The translations under genes and the position numbers were made by a program. The notes below the pieces were generated by a model. The model was not told the origin of the DNA. It saw nothing but the letters and a program-made list of their open reading frames with translations, and ran no database searches. A stretch of 47,675 nucleotides of DNA from the NCBI GenBank assembly GCA_002785325.1, contig PFMH01000047.1, positions 1 through 47,675 of the forward strand, written 5' to 3'. The DNA comes from a bacterium (Candidatus Howlettbacteria) CG_4_10_14_0_8_um_filter_40_9 (GTDB lineage: Bacteria > Patescibacteriota > CPR2 > UBA1875 > GCA-2785325). How positions within the stretch are numbered: position 1 is the stretch's first letter; each line of letters opens with the position of its first letter. This document shows, in pieces, positions 23,556 through 29,635 of this stretch.

Positions 23556-24241
23556 TAGAAATAATTTTGATTTTCGGTTTGGCAGCAGTGCTTTATAAAC
23601 TCCTAGGAAGCACAAAAAAAACAGAGGAAAAACTGTCTGATATAGTTGTGGAAGATGAAAATGACAAGACAGAAAACGAGAAGGAAAAAGTAGGTAGTTT
23701 TGACGGTTATCTCGGGAAGGCAAACCGACTTTTCGGTGCCGGCGCATACAGAAACGCTGAAAAGATGTTTATAGAGGCGATAAAGATAAATCATGGAGAC
23801 TTTAGAGCATATAAAGGATTATCAAAAATATATCTAAAACAAGAAAATGATGAAGACGCCATAGCTTCTTTGGAAAAAGTATGCCAGCTAAATCCGGACG
23901 ATGATGTTTCTCATAACAATCTTGGACTTTTGTATTTCAAACAGAAAGATTTCTATAAGGCAAAAGGCGCTTATGAAAAGGCAATAGCTTTGGATAAAAC
24001 CAAATACACCAGGCATATAAACCTAGCTCTTACGCTAAAAGAGATGGGGGATTTGGAAAAAGCCACTAGTGTTTTAGAGGGTTGTCAAAAGATAGAAATG
24101 AAGAAAGATGCTTTACTGATGCTTATAGAAATTTCGTCAAAACTAGGTGATGAAAAAAGAAAGTTGGAAACCTATAAGAAGCTTCTTTCGATAGATCCTG
24201 ATAATAAAGAGGCGAAAAGGGAATTGGCGAGGGCAGAGTAA
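23552..24241 (+). CDS. Membrane-anchored TPR protein
   Basis: A 229-residue protein with one N-terminal membrane segment (residues 1-18), an acidic linker to about residue 50, and then about five tetratricopeptide repeats (LGKANRLFGAGAYRNAEKMFIEAIKIN, AYKGLSKIYLKQENDEDAIASLEKVCQLNPDD, NNLGLLYFKQKDFYKAKGAYEKAIALD and two more). TPRs mediate protein contacts; the partner is unknown. It is coupled to ricT by ATGA overlap and ends the holB unit. Confidence 0.85.
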   Translation: MIEIILIFGLAAVLYKLLGSTKKTEEKLSDIVVEDENDKTENEKEKVGSFDGYLGKANRLFGAGAYRNAEKMFIEAIKINHGDFRAYKGLSKIYLKQENDEDAIASLEKVCQLNPDDDVSHNNLGLLYFKQKDFYKAKGAYEKAIALDKTKYTRHINLALTLKEMGDLEKATSVLEGCQKIEMKKDALLMLIEISSKLGDEKRKLETYKKLLSIDPDNKEAKRELARAE

Positions 24242-24277
24242 TTATCTAAGAGCTAATAGCGAATAGTTACGCGTGGA

Positions 24278-24306
24278 TTGACTGTAGATAAGATTTTAAG
24301 TATAAT
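24278..24306 (+). promoter_or_regulatory. Promoter of the tRNA-rpmG cluster
   Basis: TTGACT (24278-24283), exactly 17 bp, TATAAT (24301-24306): near consensus. The leader before the first tRNA holds a CCCG/CGGG hairpin near 24315-24328. Confidence 0.85.
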
Positions 24307-24364
24307 GTTATCGTCCCGTGAAGGCGGGATTGGTTTTGTTTAGAGCCTGATTTTCCGAAAATTT

Positions 24365-24439
24365 GCCACCTTAGCTCAGCGGTAGAGCAACTGTTTTGTA
24401 AACAGTAGGTCGTCGGTTCGAATCCGACAGGTGGCTCCA
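24365..24439 (+). tRNA. tRNA-Thr (UGU)
   Basis: Acceptor GCCACCT/AGGTGGC, D-arm GCTC/GAGC, anticodon stem ACTGT/ACAGT with loop TTTGTAA (anticodon TGT), T-arm GTCGG-TTCGAAT-CCGAC, encoded CCA. Confidence 0.97.
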
Positions 24440-24450
24440 GAGAAAAGCAC

Positions 24451-24537
24451 GGATGGGTACCGAAGCGGCCAAACGGGGCAGACTGTAAATCTGCTGGCTT
24501 TATGCCTTCGGGGGTTCGAATCCCTCCCCATCCACCA
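24451..24537 (+). tRNA. tRNA-Tyr (GUA)
   Basis: Type II tRNA with a long variable arm. Acceptor GGATGGG/CCCATCC, anticodon stem GCAGA/TCTGC with loop CTGTAAA (anticodon GTA), T-loop TTCGAAT, encoded CCA. Confidence 0.96.
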
Positions 24538-24710
24538 AAGCTAGGTTCTGATCTTCTGGATCAGGTTCTGGCTTTGGGAGAGTGGAGGGTAAGAACCCCC
24601 GACTCCCGTTACGCCTTCGGGCAACGCGGTGAGAATCTTTACCCGCCTGTAGCGAAGCAAAGGAGGGCCTCCCCATCCATAAAATTGAAAAAGATGGTCG
24701 AAAAGGATGT
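24538..24710 (+). other. Non-coding spacer with a tRNA-Tyr 3'-end echo
   Basis: No gene. CCTCCCCATCCA (about 24669-24680) repeats the 3' end of the tRNA-Tyr gene, and a CGTT...AACG hairpin around GCCTTCGGGC resembles its variable arm (ATGCCTTCGGGG). It could be a decayed tRNA copy or an attachment-site duplication. Reading frames across it on both strands are artefacts of tRNA sequence. Confidence 0.5.
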
Positions 24711-24786
24711 GCCGACATAGCTCAGCTGGCAGAGCGCATCCATGGTAAGGATGAGGTCCGCGGTTCGAATCCGCGTGTCGGCTCCA
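24711..24786 (+). tRNA. tRNA-Thr (GGU)
   Basis: Acceptor GCCGACA/TGTCGGC, anticodon stem CATCC/GGATG with loop ATGGTAA (anticodon GGT), T-arm CGCGG-TTCGAAT-CCGCG, encoded CCA. rpmG follows 43 bp on. Confidence 0.97.
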
Positions 24787-24829
24787 GAAAAGTATTAAAT
24801 TTATAAGTATAATCGGAAAGGATTAGATC

Positions 24830-24994
24830 ATGGCAAAAAAAGGAGCAAGACAACTGATTACTCTAGCATGTACAAAATGCAAAGAGAGAAATTACACGAC
24901 TACAAAAAATGTAAAGAACACTACAGACAAGGTGGAACTGAAAAAGTTTTGTAAAAGAGACAGAGCGGTAGTTGCACACAAAGAAACAAAATAG
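24830..24994 (+). CDS. rpmG: 50S ribosomal protein L33
   Basis: bL33 is a small 50S protein near the E site. The 54-residue product MAKKGARQLITLACTKCKERNYTTTKNVKN... is clearly L33. Three of the four usual zinc ligands are present (C14, C17, C41); the fourth position reads Asp (KKFCKRDR), so zinc binding is doubtful. It lies between tRNA-Thr(GGU) and tRNA-Trp, upstream of secE-nusG, as in many bacteria. An AAAGGA site precedes the ATG. Confidence 0.95.
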   Translation: MAKKGARQLITLACTKCKERNYTTTKNVKNTTDKVELKKFCKRDRAVVAHKETK

Positions 24995-25029
24995 TCGACT
25001 AGCTAACCGGACACCCGATTAGCTAACCT

Positions 25030-25073
25030 AGGGGTGTAGTTAAATGGTATAACGAGGGTCTCCCCGCCTGACT
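25030..25073 (+). pseudogene. 5' half of a tRNA-like sequence (Gly-like)
   Basis: AGGGGTG acceptor half, TA, a perfect D-arm (GTTA/TAAC with AATGGTA loop), then GAGGGTCTCCCCGCC and TGACT. It matches the 5' end of the downstream tRNA-Trp at about 30 of 34 positions. No anticodon stem closes locally. The complementary 3' half lies at 25154-25210, beyond tRNA-Trp. Confidence 0.6.
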
Positions 25074-25077
25074 GAAT

Positions 25078-25151
25078 AGGGGTATAGTTCAATGGTAGAA
25101 CGACGGTCTCCAAAACCGTTAATCCGGGTTCAAATCCTGGTACCCCTGCCA
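25078..25151 (+). tRNA. tRNA-Trp (CCA)
   Basis: Acceptor AGGGGTA/TACCCCT, D-arm GTTC/GAAC, anticodon stem ACGGT/ACCGT with loop CTCCAAA (anticodon CCA), T-arm CCGGG-TTCAAAT-CCTGG, encoded CCA. It sits between two halves of another tRNA-like sequence. Confidence 0.97.
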
Positions 25152-25153
25152 AA

Positions 25154-25210
25154 AGTCATATCGGGCAGGCAAAACCTTACTTAAGGGTTCGATCCCTGCC
25201 ACCCCTGCCA
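25154..25210 (+). pseudogene. 3' half of a tRNA-like sequence
   Basis: AGTCA (25154-25158) is complementary to TGACT (25069-25073). GCAGG (25165-25169) is complementary to CCTGC (25195-25199) around the T-loop TTCGATC, but with 18 extra nt (CCTTA/TAAGG hairpin) between GCAGG and the loop. CACCCCT (25200-25206) pairs with AGGGGTG (25030-25036); G and CCA follow. Confidence 0.6.
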
Positions 25211-25219
25211 GATTGAGTG

Positions 25220-25236
25220 CCAGTGCACACCACTGG
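25220..25236 (+). other. Hairpin CCAGTG/CACTGG
   Basis: CCAGTG (25220-25225) and CACTGG (25231-25236) with a 5-nt loop, between the tRNA 3' half and the next promoter. No T-run follows, so terminator function is uncertain. Confidence 0.4.
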
Positions 25237-25274
25237 TGATCGAGGTGCCTACGACAGTTCGGAATATATACAGA

Positions 25275-25280
25275 TATAAT
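25275..25280 (+). promoter_or_regulatory. -10 element of the inositol-monophosphatase gene
   Basis: Perfect TATAAT, 10 bp before the ATG at 25290, giving a leader of only about 3 nt. No convincing -35 at 16-18 bp. Confidence 0.5.
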
Positions 25281-25289
25281 GAACAAGTT

Positions 25290-25997
25290 ATGAAGAGTGA
25301 ACAAATACTAAAGTTTTTGGTTGAAATAGTAAAAGAAGCAAGTGCTTTAGTTACTGATAAATTTGAGGTAAGTCAAAAAGGAGATGCATTTGATTTAATA
25401 ACGAATCTAGATGTTGAAATAGAAGAGTTCTTAATAAAAAAGATAAATGCACAATATCCAGATTTTAGAATAGTGAGTGAAGAAAAAAACTCCAATCATA
25501 GTGTTACAGAAAATTGTTTTATTATAGATCCGATAGACGGCACTATAAATTTTACTAACAACTTGCCGCTTTGGGGGATACAAATTGCATGTGTAATTAA
25601 TTCAGAGGCAGCAGTTATTTATCTTCCAAAGATGAATGAATTATATTATGCCGATAAAAGCGGCGCTTATTTAAACGGTATAAAGATAGCTACAAATGTA
25701 GTACCGATAAAGAATACTTTATATTCTATAGATGGTACCAATAACTTACCCATAATGGAAAAGATGCGCCCTTATTCATCTGGAAGAAGGAATTTAGGTG
25801 CTGTTTGTGTAAGTATGGCTTTTGTATCTTGCGGAAGATTGCATGGTGCACTTTTTAGGAGCGATAAACCGTGGGACTATCTGCCAGGATTATGTATTGC
25901 CAAAATGGCGGGTGCTACTATCTGTGACGAACCAGGATTTCATGGTGCAGCTATGAACGAAGAATTTTTAAATATTTTAAAAGAAGCAAACAAATAA
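25290..25997 (+). CDS. Inositol monophosphatase-family protein
   Basis: Mg2+-dependent phosphatases of this family hydrolyse inositol phosphates, fructose bisphosphate or 3'-phosphoadenosine derivatives. The 235-residue product has SEE (63-65), DPIDGT (80-85) and PWD (194-196), the three metal and substrate motifs. The start at 25290 follows from the -10 at 25275; an in-frame GTG at 25236 would lie upstream of it. Codon use looks more A/T-rich than the neighbours (many ATA, TTA, GTA). The gene breaks the usual tRNA-Trp-secE order, so it may be a late insertion next to the tRNA. Confidence 0.88.
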   Translation: MKSEQILKFLVEIVKEASALVTDKFEVSQKGDAFDLITNLDVEIEEFLIKKINAQYPDFRIVSEEKNSNHSVTENCFIIDPIDGTINFTNNLPLWGIQIACVINSEAAVIYLPKMNELYYADKSGAYLNGIKIATNVVPIKNTLYSIDGTNNLPIMEKMRPYSSGRRNLGAVCVSMAFVSCGRLHGALFRSDKPWDYLPGLCIAKMAGATICDEPGFHGAAMNEEFLNILKEANK

Positions 25998-26032
25998 TTG
26001 AAACATAAAAACTAACGTTCCTTATATCAAAA

Positions 26033-26137
26033 ATGGCTCAAAAAAGCCATAATATTCTGGCAGTCCTTGTCCTTATCGTTTGGGGGATTGTAACGTGGAA
26101 GTACTTTGTTATTGACTTTAAAAAACGTTTCCTGTAA
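26033..26137 (+). CDS. Possible 34-residue membrane peptide
   Basis: ATG to TAA encodes a peptide with a single hydrophobic stretch (ILAVLVLIVWGIVTW) flanked by Lys-rich ends, like a small single-pass membrane protein. No good ribosome site is visible. The first codons lie in a hairpin (ATGGCT/AGCCAT) that on the minus strand is followed by T residues. It could be chance; support is topology only. Confidence 0.3.
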   Translation: MAQKSHNILAVLVLIVWGIVTWKYFVIDFKKRFL

Positions 26138-26148
26138 TATTTATACAT

Positions 26149-26169
26149 AAGAGCCGAGAGGCTTTTTTT
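26149..26169 (+). terminator. Terminator before secE
   Basis: A short stem AGCC/GGCT (26152-26155/26160-26163) with a GAGA tetraloop, extended by A-U and G-U pairs, followed by a T-run. Confidence 0.6.
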
Positions 26170-26246
26170 AAATCCAAGAAAATATGTTTTTCTCACGGAT
26201 CACCACAGATTTGATTCGGATTACCACGGATTATTTAAATGAAAAT

Positions 26247-26453
26247 ATGGCGGCTAAAAAAAGCATACTGTCTAAACCATTCAAATACTTTTCAGAATCT
26301 ATAACGGAACTGAAGAAAGTATCATGGCCAACATCAAAAGAGGCGATAAATCTAACGATAACGGTAGTCGCTATATCTGTCGTGGTAGGTCTTTTTTTGG
26401 GATTTTTCGATCTTATATTTGGACGAGCATTAATCTTTTTACTAAAGAAATAA
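26247..26453 (+). CDS. secE: Preprotein translocase subunit SecE
   Basis: SecE clamps SecY in the translocon. The 68-residue product has the single-helix form: an amphipathic segment FKYFSESITELKKVSWPTSKEAIN, then the membrane helix LTITVVAISVVVGLFLGFFDLIF. VSWPT is the family signature. The ATG at 26247 gives the normal length; an upstream in-frame ATG (26184) would add a stretch derived from a repeat-like sequence. nusG follows after 19 bp. Confidence 0.95.
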   Translation: MAAKKSILSKPFKYFSESITELKKVSWPTSKEAINLTITVVAISVVVGLFLGFFDLIFGRALIFLLKK

Positions 26454-26472
26454 TCTTATTAGAGGAGAAAAT

Positions 26473-27012
26473 ATGTCTAGACAATCAGGAGAAAGAAATT
26501 ATTATGTACTTCACACTTACTCCGGTTATGAGGAAAAAGTTGCCGACAACTTGAGGCAAAGGATCGAGAGTATGAATATTCAGGATAAGGTTTTTGATAT
26601 CATCGTGCCAAAAGAGAAAGCAATCGAGATAAAAAACGGTAAACGAAAAACCGTAGAAAAGAAGATATTTCCGGGATATGTTATTGTTGATATGATACTA
26701 AACGACGACTCTTGGTATGTTGTGAGAAATACTCCGCAAGTTACAGGTTTTATCGGAGCGGGATCAGTACCGGTACCAGTAGATGAATTTGAGATAGGGA
26801 TTATAAAAAAGAGGATGGGCGCTGATGAGCCGAAATACAAGATAGATCTTTTGAAGGGCGACTTGGTAAACATCACAGACGGACCATTTAAGGGGTTTGA
26901 CGGAAGCGTTGATGAAGTTGATGAGATAAAGGGGAAGATAAAAGTTTTGGTGTCAATGTTCGGCAGGGAAACTCCAGTAGAATTGGACTCACTTCAGGTG
27001 AAAAAGGTATAA
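26473..27012 (+). CDS. nusG: Transcription antitermination protein NusG
   Basis: NusG binds RNA polymerase and couples it to ribosomes or Rho. The 179-residue product has the NGN domain (WYVVRNTPQVTGFIG near 75-90) and a C-terminal KOW domain (LKGDLVNITDGPFKGFDGSVDEVDEIKGKIKVLVSMFGRETPVEL). It is of normal length. An AGGAG site precedes the ATG. secE-nusG-rplK-rplA is the usual order. Confidence 0.97.
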   Translation: MSRQSGERNYYVLHTYSGYEEKVADNLRQRIESMNIQDKVFDIIVPKEKAIEIKNGKRKTVEKKIFPGYVIVDMILNDDSWYVVRNTPQVTGFIGAGSVPVPVDEFEIGIIKKRMGADEPKYKIDLLKGDLVNITDGPFKGFDGSVDEVDEIKGKIKVLVSMFGRETPVELDSLQVKKV

Positions 27013-27131
27013 CATTAAAATTTCTAATTTCTAATATCTAATTTCTAAACAAATCCAAATATCAAAATTCAAAGGATTAAAATATTATAATTTACAAATT
27101 GTTTAGGATTTAGTATTTAGATATTATGATT
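27013..27131 (+). repeat. AT-rich palindromic spacer, nusG-rplK
   Basis: Left: TTTCTAATTTCTAATATC and TAATTTCTAAACAAATCC. Right: TTGTTTAGGATTTAGTATTT. Same family as those in the spc/alpha region, 13 kb away. No gene. Confidence 0.65.
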
Positions 27132-27141
27132 TAGGAGATAT

Positions 27142-27570
27142 ATGGCAAAAAAGATTAAAACAAAACTAAAATTGCAAGTAAGGGCGGGACAAGCAAACCC
27201 AGCTCCACCGGTAGGACCGGCACTCGGGCAACACGGTCTAAATATCATGGACTTTTGTAACTCATTTAACGAACAGACAAAAGAAAAACAGGGAGCCGTT
27301 TTACCAGTCGTTATCACCGTTTACGAGGATCGAACTTTTGATTTCATTATAAAAACTTCCCCAGCAGCAGAGCTTATCAAAAAGGCGCTTGGGGCAAGCA
27401 AAGGTTCCGGTGTCCCAAACAAGGAAAAGCTTCCAAAGAAACTCTCAAAAGCTCAGCTTCGAGAAATCGCTGAGACAAAGATGGCCGATCTAAATGCTAA
27501 CGATATCGGACAGGCAGAAAAGATGATAGCGGGAACCGCAAGAAGCATGGGAGTCGAGATCGAAAAATAG
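27142..27570 (+). CDS. rplK: 50S ribosomal protein L11
   Basis: uL11 is the base of the factor-binding stalk. The 142-residue product has LQVRAGQANPAPPVGPALGQHGLNIMDFCNSFNEQT and GSGVPNKEKL, with IAETKMADLNANDIGQAEKMIAGTARSMGVEI at the end; complete. Confidence 0.98.
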   Translation: MAKKIKTKLKLQVRAGQANPAPPVGPALGQHGLNIMDFCNSFNEQTKEKQGAVLPVVITVYEDRTFDFIIKTSPAAELIKKALGASKGSGVPNKEKLPKKLSKAQLREIAETKMADLNANDIGQAEKMIAGTARSMGVEIEK

Positions 27571-27611
27571 TATTCGATTCGCGAATTGATTTAAATATAA
27601 AATACTTAAAA

Positions 27612-27681
27612 GTAGTGGGACTCCGATGGTCATCGGAGGCTATTACCACGACCCTCCTACGCTAAGAAGCTTCAGAAGGGT
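27612..27681 (+). promoter_or_regulatory. Structured leader of rplA (possible L1 site)
   Basis: CTCCGATG (27621-27628) pairs perfectly with CATCGGAG (27631-27638). GTGG (27615-27618) can pair with CCAC (27646-27649) outside it. ACCCT (27651-27655) pairs with AGGGT (27677-27681) around a GAAGCTTC palindrome, just before the AAGGAG ribosome site. L1 represses its own operon through an rRNA-like mRNA site in several bacteria; that this is such a site is inference. Confidence 0.45.
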
Positions 27682-27695
27682 AAAAAGGAGAAAAA

Positions 27696-28571
27696 ATGAC
27701 AGATACAAAGAAAGAAAAAAACGAGATAAAAGAAACAGAGGAAGAGCCGAAAACTCTCACAGGAAAGAAATCTGTAAAAGCTAGCGAGAAGAAAGAGACG
27801 CCTAAGAAGAAACCGGTTGCGAAAGAAAAAAAGGATTCTGGAAAGCCAAAAAAAGCTTCTACACGCACTAAACCGAAGCTAAAGAAAAGCGAACGCAAGC
27901 ATTCAAAAAAATATAGAGAAGTTGTTATTCTTATCGAAAAAGATAAAGAATATGAATCTGGCGAGGCTTTAGAATTGGTAAAAAAGACCTCAGTTACTAA
28001 GTTTGATTCTTCTGTCGAGATTCATATAAAACTTGGTATAGACGTCAAAAAGACAGACCAACAGATAAGGGGCGTTGTTATTTTGCCAAACGGAACAGGG
28101 AAATCTAAAAATGTTTGTGTTATCTGTGATGCTAAACTCGAAAAGGAAGCAAAGGAGGCTGGCGCCGACACAGTGGGAGGAGCTGACGTTATTCAAAAGA
28201 TAGAAAAAGGATGGCTGGATTTTGATGTTTTGGTTGCTTCTCCGGATATGATGGGTGTTTTAGGAAAAGCGGCAAAGATCTTAGGACCAAAAGGACTTAT
28301 GCCAAATCCAAAAACAGAGACCGTAACTCAAGAAGTAGGGAAGGCCGTAAAAAATATCAAAAAAGGGCAAGTTGAATTTAAAAACGACCAAGCAGGTGTC
28401 ATCCACACCGTATTGGGAAAAGTTTCTTTTGAACCGGCTAAATTATCTGAAAATCTAGAGGCATTGATGGATGCTATAAAGAAAGCTCGACCTGACGCTT
28501 CAAAAGGTCTGTTTCTAAAAAGTATGTTAGTATCATCCACTATGGGACCGGGAATCAGAGTAAAGATTTAA
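27696..28571 (+). CDS. rplA: 50S ribosomal protein L1 with long basic N-terminus
   Basis: uL1 forms the mobile L1 stalk. The conserved part starts near residue 70 (SKKYREVVILIEKDKEYESGEALELVKKTS) and includes GTGKSKNVCVI, VASPDMMGVLGKAAKILGPKGLMPNPKTETVT and the C-terminal end. The first 70 residues are a Lys/Glu/Pro/Ser low-complexity extension; total 291 against about 230 usual. L1 is absent in part of the Parcubacteria, so its presence limits the possible lineage. rplJ, rplL and rpoB do not follow; a terminator does. Confidence 0.96.
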   Translation: MTDTKKEKNEIKETEEEPKTLTGKKSVKASEKKETPKKKPVAKEKKDSGKPKKASTRTKPKLKKSERKHSKKYREVVILIEKDKEYESGEALELVKKTSVTKFDSSVEIHIKLGIDVKKTDQQIRGVVILPNGTGKSKNVCVICDAKLEKEAKEAGADTVGGADVIQKIEKGWLDFDVLVASPDMMGVLGKAAKILGPKGLMPNPKTETVTQEVGKAVKNIKKGQVEFKNDQAGVIHTVLGKVSFEPAKLSENLEALMDAIKKARPDASKGLFLKSMLVSSTMGPGIRVKI

Positions 28572-28585
28572 ACTAAGCAGAACTA

Positions 28586-28620
28586 AAAAAAGAACCCAAG
28601 AATTTCAAGGGTTCTTTTTT
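28586..28620 (+). terminator. Terminator after rplA
   Basis: AAAAAAGAACCC (28586-28597) pairs with GGGTTCTTTTTT (28609-28620): a 12-bp stem with an 11-nt loop and a T-run. Confidence 0.88.
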
Positions 28621-28777
28621 ATTATATGAAAAAAGACCAAAGACACCAGAATTGAGATAGTGCTTATTCTCGTCTCTGTGGATAAAATACTTATTCATTT
28701 GAGGACTATAACGAAAATAGCTATGTACAAGTAAAAAATAAAGACAGATGCAAGTGGAGATAATATGAATAAAAGTA

Positions 28778-28807
28778 TTGCAAAATGGATAAAAAGTGGA
28801 GTATAAT
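28778..28807 (+). promoter_or_regulatory. mraZ promoter
   Basis: TTGCAA (28778-28783), 18-bp spacer, TATAAT (28802-28807). The predicted start near 28814 gives a leader of about 115 nt. The -10 lies inside the MraZ box array. Confidence 0.7.
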
Positions 28808-28831
28808 GGATTGCAGTGGGGGAAAGTGGGG
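28797..28831 (+). promoter_or_regulatory. MraZ operator: four TGG boxes at 10-bp period
   Basis: TGGAG (28797), TGGAT (28807), TGGGG (28817), TGGGG (28827): each 5 bp, separated by 5 bp. MraZ is known to bind TGGGN repeats with this spacing in front of its own operon. The array overlaps the -10 and the start site, so repression is expected. Confidence 0.75.
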
Positions 28832-28855
28832 ATAACTCACAGACAGTACGGCTGG

Positions 28856-28900
28856 AAGGAGGTGTCTCAAAACCTGGAAACAAGAAGTCTGGTTTTGAGA
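28856..28900 (+). promoter_or_regulatory. Distant Shine-Dalgarno and hairpin in the mraZ leader
   Basis: A full-length anti-16S match AAGGAGGTG (28856-28864) lies 65 nt before the mraZ ATG, with no start codon at normal distance. Directly after it, TCTCAAAACC (28865-28874) pairs perfectly with GGTTTTGAGA (28891-28900). Confidence 0.5.
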
Positions 28901-28929
28901 AAAAGAGTTTTATCAACTAATTTCTTTCT

Positions 28930-29361
28930 ATGTTTATCGGAGAATATCAGCACAATCTAGATGAAAAGGGGAGACTTGCGGTACCTGCAAAGTTTAGGGC
29001 AAAACTGCAAAGGGGGGCAGTGGTCACAAAAGGTTTGGACAATTGTCTATTTTTATACCCGAGGAAAGAATGGGAAGATATTGCGAAGAAACTCTCGGCT
29101 CTTCCGATAAGTCAAAAAGGAGCGAGAGCTTTTGCGAGAATGATGCTGGGAGGAGCTTTTGAGTTGGATATCGACAAGCAGGGGAGGATAACATTACCTC
29201 AACCGCTTAGAGATTTTGCAAAGATAAAAGGAAAGACTATCGTGGCCGGCCTATACTCTAGGCTTGAGATATGGGACAGGTCGAGTTGGGATGAGTATAG
29301 GAAAAAGACCGAAAAAGACAGCAGTGATATAGCTGAACAGCTCGGTGATTTGGGAGTGTAA
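28930..29361 (+). CDS. mraZ: Transcriptional regulator MraZ
   Basis: MraZ is a double SpoVT/AbrB-type DNA-binding protein that represses the division and cell-wall (dcw) cluster. The 143-residue product has both halves: MFIGEYQHNLDEKGRLAVPAKFRAKL and LDIDKQGRITLPQPLRDFAKI, each with the DxKGR(L/I)xxP motif. It is the first gene of the dcw cluster and should act on the box array at 28797-28831. Confidence 0.96.
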   Translation: MFIGEYQHNLDEKGRLAVPAKFRAKLQRGAVVTKGLDNCLFLYPRKEWEDIAKKLSALPISQKGARAFARMMLGGAFELDIDKQGRITLPQPLRDFAKIKGKTIVAGLYSRLEIWDRSSWDEYRKKTEKDSSDIAEQLGDLGV

Positions 29362-29475
29362 GGGTTCGGAATTCAGAGTTCAGAAATCGGAAATCTGATA
29401 ACATCGTGAAATAGAGATAAATTGAGAAAATAAAAGATAGTATCTTGAAAAATAATAATTAGTAATACAACTAAT

Positions 29476-29599
29476 CGGCAGTTAGCTAGTAGCCAGTAAG
29501 CACCTTTTAAAACATCCACCTCAAAAACTTAAAAATATAAGCCCAAAAATAAAACAAAAACAAATGTCTTGATCTAAGCTGACTACTAGCTATTTGCCG
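29476..29599 (+). repeat. Long inverted repeat between mraZ and rsmH
   Basis: The arm 29476-29496 (CGGCAGTTAGCTAGTAGCC...) matches the reverse complement of 29579-29599 at 18 of 21 positions. The 82-nt centre is A/C-rich with few G. No gene lies in 29362-29635. Confidence 0.6.
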
Positions 29600-29635
29600 A
29601 GAGACTTAAAACTAAGAAAGCAAAAACGAATAACG

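Noticed and set aside
24500..24720. Open frames on both strands across the tRNA-Tyr/Thr spacer
   Set aside because: They read through tRNA genes; a familiar false-call pattern.
24278..28620. Mobile genetic element or prophage at the tRNA cluster
   Set aside because: No integrase or phage gene; the genes are ordinary translation genes in conserved order.
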